Shown piece after piece: positions 45,034 to 56,751 of a DNA stretch of 64,000 bases. Numbering within the stretch: position 1 is the first letter of the stretch; each line of letters opens with the position of its first letter. Source of the DNA: Pholiota molesta (taxonomy: Eukaryota > Basidiomycota > Agaricomycetes > Agaricales > Strophariaceae); contig JACGCK010000061.1 of NCBI GenBank assembly GCA_014925825.1, forward strand, positions 124,001-188,000. The letters run 5' to 3'. The notes beneath the pieces are model-generated. The model worked only from the letters and a program-made list of their open reading frames with translations, had not been told where the DNA came from and made no database searches. The translations under genes and the position numbers were made by a program.

Positions 45034-47239
45034 CTCACGAGTTCCATAGAATTGCATGGAGACCGTCACCACCACGATTGTGGCAGCTTTACCCTCTTCT
45101 ATTTCTGTTCATCTCAACTTTCTTGCCATCATGATCTTCGCCACTGCATCTCGATACAATATCATCTTCGCGATCTGCACCTTGCTACGTCATACCCATA
45201 ATACTTACGCACCACCCCTCCGCAAAACCTCCGGAATATCCCTGCACGAAATTTTATTATGCTCTCGTGGACTTGAAACCCTTGGAATCATCTCATCCTT
45301 ATCTCACTTATGTTTGCATTCTTCGTATATATGTCTTTTCGCGACATTCGCGAATACCTGTATTCATCTCAATTGTACTTACACGGACCATTCTCCCATT
45401 AGAATTTAATTAGACACTAAATATTCTCCTAACGAGATAATCATTTTTTATCACTAGATGGCTAATTATTTTCTGACTCTTGGGCTGGCCGTTTTTTTCG
45501 TTCCTTTGCCAAAGTTGATATAATGATAGCTGGTTCAAACCGCGTTGCAAATTACTGTTGGCTGAATCGGCAATTGCCGGATACTACTCTCGACCACTCG
45601 TCGCTCAACGCGCTCAACGTCAACCTCTATCTTCCATTCTCGCTCTACCTTTATTTATTTATTAACTCTTTTAAAGCCTTCCTACTCAACAAGACAATCG
45701 CAGAACGCTCTAGTCTTCTAATACCCCTATGGACACTGAGGAAAGCCCGCGCAAACGAAAAAGAGATGCCGCTGCCGCTAGCATTCCAGTCGACCCAGAT
45801 CCTAAGCCAATTGTACGCGACGAGGTCTACTATCGCGAGGATGGGGACTGCGTTATTCTAGTAGACCGAGTTCTGTTCAAGGTTCGTGAATTTAATTCTA
45901 TCATCAACGCAAAAATGACTGTTTTTTAGATACATCGCTTCCTGCTGGAGAGAGATGCGTCCGCATTTTCGAACATGTTCAGCATGCCACAAGGAAATAG
46001 AAGCACTCAAGCAAATACGGAGGAAGACCCGCTTATATATACGATAGCGTTGATGACTTCAGGGCTCTTTGCTGGATCATATACGCGCTGTAAGATTTTT
46101 CTTTGCTGCTTTCTCCCCAATCTGCCCCAGTACATACCCGCTGACCTCGCGGTTCAAGTCCAGAGGTCTGCCTGCAACAAAACGAGATTGGTACAGCCGA
46201 CCTGCAGAAACTCGTTTCGCTATATCTGATGCACACAAATATCACTTCGAATCACACGAAACATTTGCTCGGAATTTACTTTACAAACATATCGCAAGTT
46301 TCATCGATAGCGCTCAGCCGTGGCCAATCATTCAACCAAACTATTTCGAAACATGCGCTCAAAGCCAGCTTCAAGCTCTTTTGCGGATTGTTAGTCAGGA
46401 AAAAGAGGCGTCTACAAAAGACTCATTCTCCGAACTTCTACAATTACTCTGGCTATGTCGCTTACGCAAGTCACGCGAATCTGCTTCCTTTGCATTCGAA
46501 GTGGCAGAGGAGCGAGGACTTCGAACGTTTTTGCTCAATCTCTACCTCGACCAAGTTAAATGGATGGACACGGACTCGGAGCGCATCAAAGGCTCAACTG
46601 CCTATAATCAGAGAGTCGACGATCTGGCCCCACATCGAAAACTGGCATTATACCATGGTTGTTGGTCCCTTCGACGCTACTGGTCAGAGACCAAGCTCAC
46701 AGCCTTCGAAAGAAACTTCGCCTGCTCAAGTTCCTTGCGGCAAGGCTGGCATGCCTGTCAGATAATCTGGAAAACAGCCTGGACAACCAAAACTGCTGTC
46801 GAACATCAGCTCCCCATCTTCCGTCCACTTCGTAACCTGATAGGAGTTGAGACGAAATTCGAAGGATTGAAAAAGAGAGCAAAGTCCATGCCCCTTGTGC
46901 ACTACAGGCTATAGCGGATATGATAGCTGAACTAAAAAATACTCTTGCAGATCATTTTATTGGTCCTCCTCCTAACGACAATAACTGATGCAGAGTTGTA
47001 ACCGTAATTGCTAATAATGTTTGCCATACAGTGAATACCTTGGGTCCTCTTGCACAGCAGGGCACCCCACCGGTTACACCCTTATATACTATGCCTCTAG
47101 AGCCCCTTTGATCGTACGCAGCGGACAGTGTTCGTGAAATCATAAAAGGCTAATTAGCGAGGTTCACGCTTCGAACAAGCGGGATTTGTTCCCAATATGT
47201 ACTAACAAAGGGAATTTGCTTTGTTTCCTGTACTTACTG
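44960..47239 (+). repeat. Tandem duplication unit 1 (3' end of secreted gene + BTB paralog E)
   Basis: Starts at TTCTTGAAGTGTCAATAACG and ends where the same sequence begins again. It contains the last coding bases, intron and 3' region of the secreted-protein gene and all of BTB paralog E with its 3' flank (ending GGGAATTTGCTTTGTTTC). Unit 2 follows directly. Confidence 0.85.
45729..46988 (+). CDS. BTB/POZ protein paralog E
   Basis: Starts MDTEESPRKRKRDAAAASIP. BTB: YYREDGDCVILVDRVLFK, donor GTTCGTG, then IHRFLLERDASAFSNMFSMP and, after a one-base slip near 46040, DDFRALCWIIYAL. Exon 3 from about 46160: EVCLQQNEIGTADLQKLVSL, KYHFESHETFARNLLYKH, FAFEVAEERGLRTFLLNLYL and WSLRRYWS; the final block DMIAELKNTLADHFIG, reached after another slip near 46900, ends at 46988. 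Each shift can be explained by one missing base, seen directly by comparison with paralog F at about 46228. Same helical C-terminal region and basic leader as B to D. Functional state uncertain. Confidence 0.7.
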
Positions 47240-49830
47240 TTCTTGAAGTGTCAATAACGGGGAATCCCCACACATCGTGCGTTGGCTCTGTCTTTATGTT
47301 CGTTCTTCCCCATAACTCACGCGTTCCATAGCATTGCATGGAGACCGTCACCACAACATTTGTGGCAGCTTTGCTCCCTTCTATTTCTGTTCATCTTGTC
47401 TTTCTTGCCATCATGATCTTCGCCATTGCATCTCGATACAATATCATCTTCGCGATCTGCACCTTGCTACGTCATACCCATATTACTTACGCACCCCTCC
47501 GCACAACCTCCGGAATATCCTGCACGATATCTTATTATGCTCTCGTGGACTTGGAACCCTTGGTATCATCTCATCCATCCTTATCTCACTTATGTTTGCA
47601 TTCTTCGTATATATGTCTCCTCGCGACATTCGCGAATACCTGTATTCATCACAATTGTACTTGCACGGACCATTCTCCCATTAGAATTTAATTAGACACT
47701 AAATATTCTCCTAACGAGATAATCATTTTTTATCACTAGATGGCTATTATTTTCAGACTATTGGGATCAGATTGGGATAGTACCTCGAATCTCCGTAGAG
47801 GGTATGATCATTGATCACAGTCGAATTGAAGAACGTTTTCATGGACCATTTTTCTCTCTCTCCTTTCTCAAATTCGATACATGATATAGAGCTGTTTTTA
47901 TCGTCATAATTCATACAGGTAGAACATTGGTTTATATCTGAGAAAGCAGAACGAGATAAATACTGCACACTGGAACACTCGCGTTCAATGATTGGACAGA
48001 GACAATACCACGGCAATCGCCGACCTCAACAACACCTCGCGAGGTCAAACGAGGTGGCACCTCGATTCAACTCGCGTTCTTGGTTCGAGTTTTCACTCCG
48101 CCTCCGCACCTCACTCCGGGGACAACACTAGTTCAACTATTGGCTGAATAGGCAAATCCCGAATATTTTCGACCCTCGAAGCCCCCCGACCTACTATCAT
48201 ATCATCACTTGCGGCCAACTTGCGGCTCTACTTGGGCTCTACCCAAGTTCTGCCTTTATTTAATAACTCTTCTGAAGTGTTCCCATTCCCAGCCGGACAG
48301 TTGCAGAACGCTTTAGCCTTACAATACCCCTATGGAAACCCAGGAAGGCCCGCGCAAACGAAAAAGAAGCGACGCAGTCACTGAAGATGCAGATGCCACT
48401 GCTGCCAGCATTCCAGCCGACTTAGATGCTGAGCCGATAGTCCGCGATGAGATCTATTATCGCGAGAATGGGACTGCGTTATTCTAGTAGGTAGAGTCTG
48501 TTCAAGGTTCGTGAATACAATCCTGTCGTAAATACATAAAATAACTGCTCCATAGATACATCGCTTCTTGCTGGAGAGAGACGCGTCCGCATTTTCAACA
48601 TGTTCAGCATGCCACAAGGAAATGGAAGCACTCAAGCGAATACGGATGAAGACCCGCTCATACTATATGATGAAGTTGATGACTTCAGGGCTCTTTGCTG
48701 GATATATACGCGCTGTAAGATTTTTCTTTGTTGTTTTCTCCTTAGTATACCCTCTACCTCGCGATTCAAGTCCAGAGGTGTGCCTGCAGCAAAACGAGAT
48801 TGCTACAGCCGACATGCAGAAACTCGTTTCACTATATCTGATTGCGCACAAATATCACTTTGAGTCTCTTGAAACTTTTCTCGGAATTTACTCTACAAAC
48901 ATATCGCAAGTTGTATCGATAGAGCTCAACTGTGGCCAGTAATTCGACCACACTATTTCGAAACATGCTCCCAACACCAGCTTCAATCACTTTTGCGGAT
49001 TGTTAGCCAGGAAAAAGATGCGTCTACAAAAGACTCATTCTCCGAACTTCTGCAAATACTCTGGATATGTCGCTTACACAAGTCACACGAATCTAATTCC
49101 TTTGCATTCGAAGTGGCAGAGGAACGAGGACTTCGAACACTTGCGCTCAACCTCTACCTCGACCTAATTAAAAAGATGGAGACGGACTCGGAGCGCATCG
49201 AAGGCTCAACTGCCTACATTCAGAAAACCGACGATCTGGCCCCACATCGAAAACTGGCGTTATACCAGGGTTATTGGTCGCTTCGACGCTACTGGTCAGA
49301 GGCCAAGGTAACAGCTTTTGAAAAAGAATTTGCCTGCTCAAGTTCCTTGGGAAATTGGCATGACTGTCAGACAATCTGGAAAAAGCCTGGTCAACTAAAA
49401 TTGCTGTCGAACATCAGCTCCCTATCTTCCGTCCACTCCTAACCTGATGGGAGTTGAGGCGGAAATTCGAAAAAGCGTAAATGAGAGTAAAGTTAATGCC
49501 TCTTGTGCAGTGCAGGCTATAGCGGATATGGTGGATGAACTAAAAACTACTCTTGCAGACCATTTTCTTGGTCCTCGTCCTAACGACGACGACTGACGCA
49601 GAGCTATAACAGTATTTGCTAATAATATTTGCCATAATGTATATCATACTATATGCCTATATATGCCTCTGGAACCCCTTTGATCGTACGCATTGCGCAG
49701 CGGACAGAGTGTTCGTGAAATCATAAAAGGCTAATTGGCGAGGTTAAAAATAAAGGGCAAGTCACGCTTCGGCAAGCGGGATTTGTTCCCAATATGTACT
49801 GACAAAGGGAATTTGCTTTGTTTCTTGTAC
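47240..49830 (+). repeat. Tandem duplication unit 2 (3' end of secreted gene + BTB paralog F)
   Basis: Second copy of the unit starting TTCTTGAAGTGTCAATAACG, ending GGGAATTTGCTTTGTTTC at about 49830. About 350 bp at 47760-48110 have no counterpart in unit 1, so unit 2 gained, or unit 1 lost, a segment there. The orphan 3' end of the secreted gene at its front has no upstream coding part. Confidence 0.85.
48332..49596 (+). CDS. BTB/POZ protein paralog F
   Basis: Starts METQEGPRKRKRSDAVTEDA. The BTB motif is broken by one missing G (YYRENGTALF instead of YYREDGDCVI-like; about 48472), and the next exon reads IHRFLLERDASAFSTCSACH because of another one-base loss near 48600. Exon 3: EVCLQQNEIATADMQKLVSL, YLIAHKYHFESLETF, FAFEVAEERGLRTLALNLYL, LAPHRKLALYQGYWSLRRYW, ending DELKTTLADHFLGPRPNDDD at 49596. 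Paralog E is intact at both BTB sites, so decay or sequence error is confined to this copy there. It may be a recent duplicate on the way out. Confidence 0.6.
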
Positions 49831-50095
49831 CACACACCCAAGGGCCGGGTGTGATACAGGCGACAATAAAACACTGCTTTAAGCTTGTTGCTTTAGAAAA
49901 GGATGCTTTGTTGACTTGCAGGGCCACTTTGTTATCCAATCTCTTCAGTGGCACGTCTGTCGCCCATATAATTCCCTCACCTATCCACGACGGTCCAAAC
50001 ACTTCCTTGACAGACCATCAACTCTTTCAGACTTCAACGCTTCAAAGGCTTCAACGTTCAACGTTCAACCAACATAAACATCCTTCGCTTCTAAG

Positions 50096-51402
50096 ATGCC
50101 GTCCACCGCGCCGTCCCGGCGGTTCATTATCCTCGACGACAGCACTGTACGCGAGGCTCGAGATCGACAGGAAGAGAAGAGGCCGAATAAACGCGCGAGG
50201 GTGGACGATTCTGACGATGAGAATGCATCGAAGACCAGTTGCGAGAACTACACTCCAAGGGTCCTTATGAACGCGATCCGGTGTATTTCAAGGAAGATGC
50301 ATCGGCAAACTGTGTAGTTCGTGTTAAGGATGGATGTTCAAGGTGAGTTTTCATAGCACGTCCTCAAGCTTTGAATGCCTTTCGTAGCTGACCGTATTAT
50401 GACTAGATACAAGCTGATATGCTTTCTTGCTGTCCTACAATGAATCGTACTTGCAAGATCATATCCGTCGGTATGGACTACCGACTGAAGAGAAACCGTT
50501 CCTTTGTCCGCATCCCGTTCCCACCGTGGATGAATATAGAGCTTTCTATGGGCCTTGTATGCTACGTATGTCTTTCCGATTATACACAACCCTGTCGGTT
50601 TCCTTACTCTATAACAGAGTCGACGAACTCTCTGAGATACCCCAAACCATGAAGAACTGAACGACTTTCGCATATTATCAAAATCAATCAGAAATACGAA
50701 ATTCCTAAGATGCACGAATGGGCAGTTGATACCCTCTTTAAGACCGCAACCAATTCAGTTTTATGGAATCATGCTCATCAGCCAGTCTGTCTTTGCTTAT
50801 CGACATCGCGAAAATGAACGAAAAGAAATACGCAAAAGTTCTCGATGCCACCATCAAGAAATGGTGCGATCGGGTCTGGAACAAGAGCACTCCTCAGTAC
50901 CTGCGCTGCAGACTGCAGACAGACACGAACTGCACGGTCTTCTTGGTGTCGCGTACTACGTCCACGTACAGGATATGCTGGACCGACAGACTTCCTTCAC
51001 GGAGAAGGGTGCCACTCAGCTGCGCGCTGATCCCAAACTCAACAACGGGCAGGTCATGCGCCTCTTGACCGGGTATTGGTCGCTTGTGAATCTCTGGGAA
51101 CGCTTACGACTTGCCCCTATTGCGCTGCCGATGGGCAAAAGCTGCTCCAAAGAAAACCATCCCAAGTGCTCGGCGAGCTGGGATAGGCGCTGGGTCTCTG
51201 CTGTGGGTGGAAGAGGATCATGGGGTGCAACTCGGCTGACATCTTGGCGTTGCTGGCATGTTTGCGAGACCAGCTCTCGAACGACGACGATTTGAAGGTG
51301 GCTCTGGATCCTGAGTGCCGCCTTGCGGGACTCGAGGCACTAAAGTCCCTCAGGACGAAAACTCAGGAAGGGTTGGCAGACCATTTCTTTGCATGCGTAT
51401 AA
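50096..51402 (+). CDS. BTB/POZ protein paralog G (divergent)
   Basis: Starts MPSTAPSRRFIILDDSTVRE. The leader is basic (KRPNKRARVDDSDDENAS), and the BTB strand reads RDPVYFKEDASANCVVRVKD, recognisably related to the DGDCVI block of the others. The helical region has IIKINQKYEIPKMHEWAVDT, RLLTGYWSLVNLWERLRLAP and, at the end, RTKTQEGLADHFFACV. Frame changes near 50250, 50335, 50670 and 50770 interrupt the model, so exon borders are not settled. The most distant member of the cluster, it probably predates the tandem copies. Confidence 0.6.
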
Positions 51403-53181
51403 TATTTGACTGATATCAACTACTCAATTATGGGCTGTGTAGGTATTAATACTTGTGGACCAGGAACATATTTGTAACTCGATACCTTACTTTGGAATTG
51501 ACCTCGGATTTACTCCATAGCGCGGCTAGCTGACGGCATCTGTGTGGTGGTGACTAGTGAGAAAACCTGGGGCCTTCTGTAATTCCCCCTTTGACATGTT
51601 TTTTCTTAAGAAGAAAATTCAATGATGTGTGCGACGAAGCGTGATGCTACCACTGACTTTGGTGGATCAGTTTCTCATCTAGTACGCATTCGGTTCCTGC
51701 TTGAAATTCTGTATTGAAGTCTTATTGATAAAAGAAATATGTAGCTTCTTACTAATCGTACTCAGACTGATTGTCAATTTGCCCCATTAAAGATTCTAGC
51801 TCCAGAAATGAGTAGGCACCTGCAGGTGATACTCCAGGTCGATGATTAGAACTATAAATAGACTGGGCGGCGCGCGCCTATTCTTAGTGGACAGATTTTC
51901 ATTAGATTTAATAAAAAGATGGGCATAGATAATGTTCTGTTACAAAGAGAAATATGTGATTTATGGTCAGATCCACAACGCTGAGCCATATCAAATTGAC
52001 GACCGAAGGAGAAAATGGATAGCCCACTCGCACATAAGTGCCACAAATGGCGATACCAGCCTGTCAGTACCAGTAAATACTACCAGTTATTACCGTTACT
52101 CAGCGCTCAAAGGTGATTCAGTGGAAATTGTCGAATGTCGGCCTGCAATGTCAGATATTGTTCTTTACAAACAAATTATATGAGCGCTCAACTGGGCAGC
52201 AGACTCTCTGTTACCAGAGGACATGGAAATTTAGATGACAATTCTTATTACCTTCGCAGCTTTTTTAAGGATAAATATCATTTACAGAGCATTTATCTAA
52301 ATCTACGCTGTTGTGACTCAGCTGCAGCTATGTCGGAAATTACTTGCTTGATAAGTGAGTCTTTGAGGGTTTATAATCATTTTACTCACATTTATAATAA
52401 GGTGAGGTAATTGACGCTGTAATCTCTGACCCTATTATGCCATCGTTTCTAACCGCCGGAACCGTCTATCTAAGTACGTGTTATACACCTCGGATTCCGA
52501 GGATCGTAACGTTCGGCAGCGGGGGTCGGGCACCAAGAACTGTCGAGACCGAGCCTTGAATATCTGTGCGACGGTCGGGCTCGGTTGGGAGTCGGAATGG
52601 ATAGCCGTATCAAAATGTGAGTCAGATTAGGCTGAGGCTCACTCTATCTCCTGGCATCCTCGGTGAAACATACATGAGATATGACCATCGTTGAAAGTTT
52701 TGGTACTCGCTAAGACACCATGGATAAATTTGTGATGTAAGTTATGAAAAACACAATCGGTAAAGTATCGGAATCCAGTTATGCTGTTACAGAATGAGTC
52801 CATGAAGAAGATTCGCAGATACGTTCGCGCAGTCATAAAAATATCCCAAATACTAAAACGTTGGATTGCAGGAATGGTATACTGTTGTACCCGAGTATGT
52901 ATGAACTATAGCTGGAAGAATGATTAAACTCTTTTGTGGCGGGAACCGTTGGAACTGCTGCCAATGGGTATAGATCGCTCGCCTTCAATGCGCCGAGAGC
53001 TCTCATGCCCAAGGCACATGTGATAATATTTGCCCGAAGGCCGATAACTCGCACATCGCGTCTTGAGAGACGGAATGGAGTTGAGATCAATCTACAGCGT
53101 GGAGAGCGGTCCATGGAGCCTCACAACTGGAAATAGAAGGAAGATATGTCAACGAGAGAACGTTTTTGAAAAGCTGAGAAC
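51403..53181. other. AT-rich gene-free region
   Basis: About 1.8 kb with no supported gene on either strand. Only unstructured frames under 95 codons; nothing recognisable as a repeat, transposon end or RNA gene. Confidence 0.5.
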
Positions 53182-53659
53182 TCACAGCAGCCTGGGCAAA
53201 TATTTCTTTTCTTGGAGAACTGGATCGACGTCGACCGCGCGCATAACACATGTCCCTGGACCTGACATCGTCCTGATAACAAAGCTTGAGATCTTGAGGC
53301 TTTCGTCGTAGTCCAGGGTCCATGTAAAATCTTCTCTCCATTGCCTCCCACTCTTCTTCCATGTCCAAGTTACGCTGGCCGGGATGACTACGCGCCGATT
53401 ACTCGCATCCACCTCGAGCTCGTCGCGAATATGTGCGCCTGAACGCGTCCAATGCGTGGCAAGTAGGTCGAAATAAGATCGTATTGCGTTCGAGCCTGAT
53501 AATTTCGATGCGTAGGATGAGGGCATTCCAATGGTGTGTGCTGGATAGCGGCAGGGGAGGTCGTCGAGAAGTAGTGAAGCATCTTGATGGATGGGGTGTT
53601 CGAGCAGAATGCATCAAAGAACGCCTGGCTCGACGCCCGAAGATTCGTTCAAGAGACAT
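53182..53659 (-). CDS. NTF2-like (SnoaL-type) small protein
   Basis: Read leftwards: a short leader, AFFDAFCSNTPSIKMLHYFS, one-base slip near 53530, then SSYASKLSGSNAIRSYFDLL, RRVVIPASVTWTWKKSGRQW, EDFTWTLDYDESLKISSFVI and RTMSGPGTCVMRAVDVDP. The pattern of an N-terminal helix pair (FFxxF and RSYFDLL), then alternating strands with W-x-W and an EDFTW block, is that of cone-shaped NTF2/SnoaL folds, which serve as small-molecule enzymes or binding domains. The start may be the ATG at 53659, but the first 15 residues are in doubtful frame. Function unknown. Confidence 0.5.
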
Positions 53660-54553
53660 GTGCTGAATGTGCTATGGACTGTTGGTGAATCCTATATATC
53701 ATCACCAGAGGGCAAATCCGACGTGCCTTTATAGATTGTCCAAACCTCCTGGAGGGTCGGGCTCTCGGGCAGAAGGATCTATAGTCATGACCGGCTTGTC
53801 AGACCGTTACGATTCATCAAGATTGGTTCCCAGCTTCCTAGTTAGCCTTCGCCTAGATCTCTGGGACCCGCAGCCGCGCTGGAATAGCAATGTTGCGCAT
53901 TTGAGAGGTGCCATTCTCCCGGCGCACTGCAACTTGCAAGTGCAAGTGTCGGCAAACTTTGGCGGTAAGTCCCCTTCCTTAGACGAGATAGCTCTTCCCA
54001 TAGAGATTTAATGCTCTGTAGCCTTGTTAGAGGGAAGTTGGTGGCATCGAATGACATGGATAGGGCCATCTAGTAGCAGGTCGTCCGATGAAGCTTGTCA
54101 GTCAGTCTCTCGATGGTCTGCTGGGTTCGAAATTACTCCTGGAGTAGATCTCAGCGCTAATCTGAGTTTTAATTCTCGATGGGCTTCCCTGATGCATCTT
54201 GGAATCATTGGACCGACTCTCAGCCGACTCCGGAGGGATATCAAGGAGCAATTGTAAATTTGTATAAGCACCAAGTATCTAGAGGGGCAACGTAACTTGA
54301 ACGTAAATGCCTGACCATGGCCCCATGGAGCAGGCCGATTCCAAATAACGTATCCGAGATCAGTCAATCAGTACACCAAGACCATCGCACAACTCCGAAT
54401 CGAACTCGGACGTGCTGCAGCTTGCAACTTCCCCGTCACCGAGGGAATAGATATTATAGAGTAAATCAGGTCAAAGCTGTTTTAGATGGCTTTTTTGAAA
54501 AATTCTTGGCGGAGAGTTTAACAGCAGGGAATGAAAGAAGGGAATGTCATTAG
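53660..54553. other. Spacer left of the Harbinger element
   Basis: About 900 bp without a supported gene. A plus-strand frame at 53667-54011 is open for 114 codons but shows no motif and runs partly through repetitive-looking text. Ends at the transposon terminus. Confidence 0.4.
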
Positions 54554-54905
54554 GGACGCTCACGGTAGCGTTTTTTGGCCGTTTTTTGCTTGTTTTTCAT
54601 CTCATTTTTGGTCCATTTTTACCGCCAGGAGCGATGAGTTGGCAGTAAAAATGAAAGAAAAATGAAACGAAAAATGAGAAAAAAATGGCTACTGTGAACG
54701 CCCACCCCCGAGAAATAGCAAAAATGGAGCAAAAAATCATTTTTACACAACTCGCGGGATGCGCCGGCTCGTCCGGCATAACGGCAGCCTTATGACTCCG
54801 CTCATACTCGTTCACATGCTCGATAGATCGGTAGATAACCATAGATTATGAATTATAGCCCATGCCCTGTGTCTCTACGGCGCCCCACACCTTCACGCGT
54901 ATACC

Positions 54906-56582
54906 ATGCCTACTAGCAAGCGAAAACAGTGGCTACAGGAGATCAGGGACCACCACAGTGAAGTCCAACGAGCTAAGCTTGAAAGCGCCCTCTACTCTGA
55001 TGACTCGAGCATCTCCGATCCCAGCAGCACTGCAAGCAACGACGACCCCATGAACCCCGGCAACCCGTTCGACCTAGACACTCTGCAGGCTGATTTATCA
55101 GATCTAAATAATGATCTGAAGATGCTACAGGTGGAATTAGAAGCAGAACTGCTTGATCTCGAGCTAAGCGTTGATGATGTTGATCTCGACCTTATAGAGG
55201 AGCAGGATGCCTCGCAACCACCATCTCCAACGTCTTCAGAAATACAGGATGAGGTGCACGAACGTTATACGAACCGTTTAGCGGATCTCTTGAACATGCT
55301 TGCAAATGCGCGAGTCTTCGATCCTAAACCACCGAACCCAAAGGCTTCACAGTTGCACTTACTTGATCACTGGCAGGAATATGATATCCGCAATTTCCGG
55401 GCCAAGCTTCGAGTCCATCCTCTCACTTTCTGCCACATACTGGACCTTGTCAAGGACCATCATATCTTTCACAACAATTCCAATTCCGCGCAGATGCCTG
55501 TCGACATTCAGCTTGCAATCTATCTTGTTCGAGCTGGACACTATGGAAATAGCAGTGCAGTCTCTGACGTGGCTATCTGGGCAGGTGTTTCAGTGGGATT
55601 TGTTCGAAAAGCAACACTGCGGGTTATGATTGCTCTGATTTCACTCCATGATACCGCGGTTCACCTTCCCACAGACGAAGAAAAAGAAGCATCAAAACAG
55701 TGGGTACAGGATGCTTGCTGTCCTGAATGGCGAAATGGTTTCATGGCTGTCGATGGAACCAAGTTTGCATTCTTTCAACGTCCTGGCCTCCATGGTGATG
55801 CTTGGTTCGATAAAAATAAAGATTATTCAGCGGATTGCCAGGTATGAAATTTATTAAACATATAAAATATATCTAATATATGCTTTGTATTTATTTGAAG
55901 ATAATAAATCTTCTTCACAACCTCCTTATCGTTGATTATGGTATTGGACACACAGGAAGTGTGCACGACTCCTGGGCTTTTCGAAGCACTCGAACCTTCA
56001 AGGAACACGAAAATATCTTTGCTAATGGCGAGTGGTTGTGGGCGGATTCAGCCTATCCATGTGAAAGATGGTCTGTTTGCCCATTTAAAAAGGCGATTGG
56101 GAGGGATTTAACACCAGACCAACGATCATACAACTACCATGTTTCCAAAGTCAGTCCATTGCATATTATCGCAGTCAGAATAGAATATTCTAATACATTT
56201 TTCCAAGGTTCGCATACGTTCAGAACACACAATCGGACTTCTGAAGGGCACTTTTCAATCCCTAAAAGAACTTCGAATTCAAATCAATGACAAGAAAAAA
56301 CATCTTGAACTCATTTTATGGGTTCGATGTTGTATCATCCTTCACAATTTGATTATCCGAATCGAGGAGGGTACAGGGGTTGATAATGAATGGAGAGAAG
56401 CAACAATTCAAGATGGACTTCGTCTTACAGAGCTTCAGCAAAGAAATCGAGAAGGATATATAGTGGATGACGAGGCTGATGAAGACGCAAATATCCAAGA
56501 TGGAAATGATGGTGTACAATTTCGCCTCAAGCTTATGGATGACTTATTTGATAGCGCATATACGACTGCGACAAGGCGGTGA
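54906..56582 (+). CDS. PIF/Harbinger transposase (DDE superfamily endonuclease)
   Basis: Starts MPTSKRKQWLQEIRDHHSEV. Exons 54906-55841, 55901-56149 and 56208-56582 total 520 codons with no frame error. An acidic leader is followed by a helix-turn-helix region (AIWAGVSVGFVRKATLRVMI). The DDE nuclease then shows FMAVDGTKFAFF (first Asp), GHTGSVHDSWAF (second), LWADSAYPCERW, and RSEHTIGLLKG (catalytic Glu in ExxxG, as in DDE_Tnp_4). It cuts and pastes the element with help from the SANT/Myb-like partner encoded opposite. All catalytic residues are present, so the enzyme may be active. Confidence 0.92.
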
Positions 56583-56751
56583 ATTGATTAACAGCAACTA
56601 AATTAGGGTACAGAACCACGATTAATATGCTATAAAAATGTATCAGATAAGTAACCAAGTTCAAGGAGCGACTAATAGCAAAGCATATGTAAACCAAGGG
56701 ATAAAATAAGGAAAGAAATGAGTGACAGGATTAAAGCAAAGTAATAGCGCA

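Noticed and set aside
45056..47695. 117-codon frames starting METVTTT, present in both tandem units, as a conserved small gene
   Set aside because: The two copies lose frame correspondence in the middle and regain it only at the end, so the shared frame reflects DNA duplication, not coding constraint.
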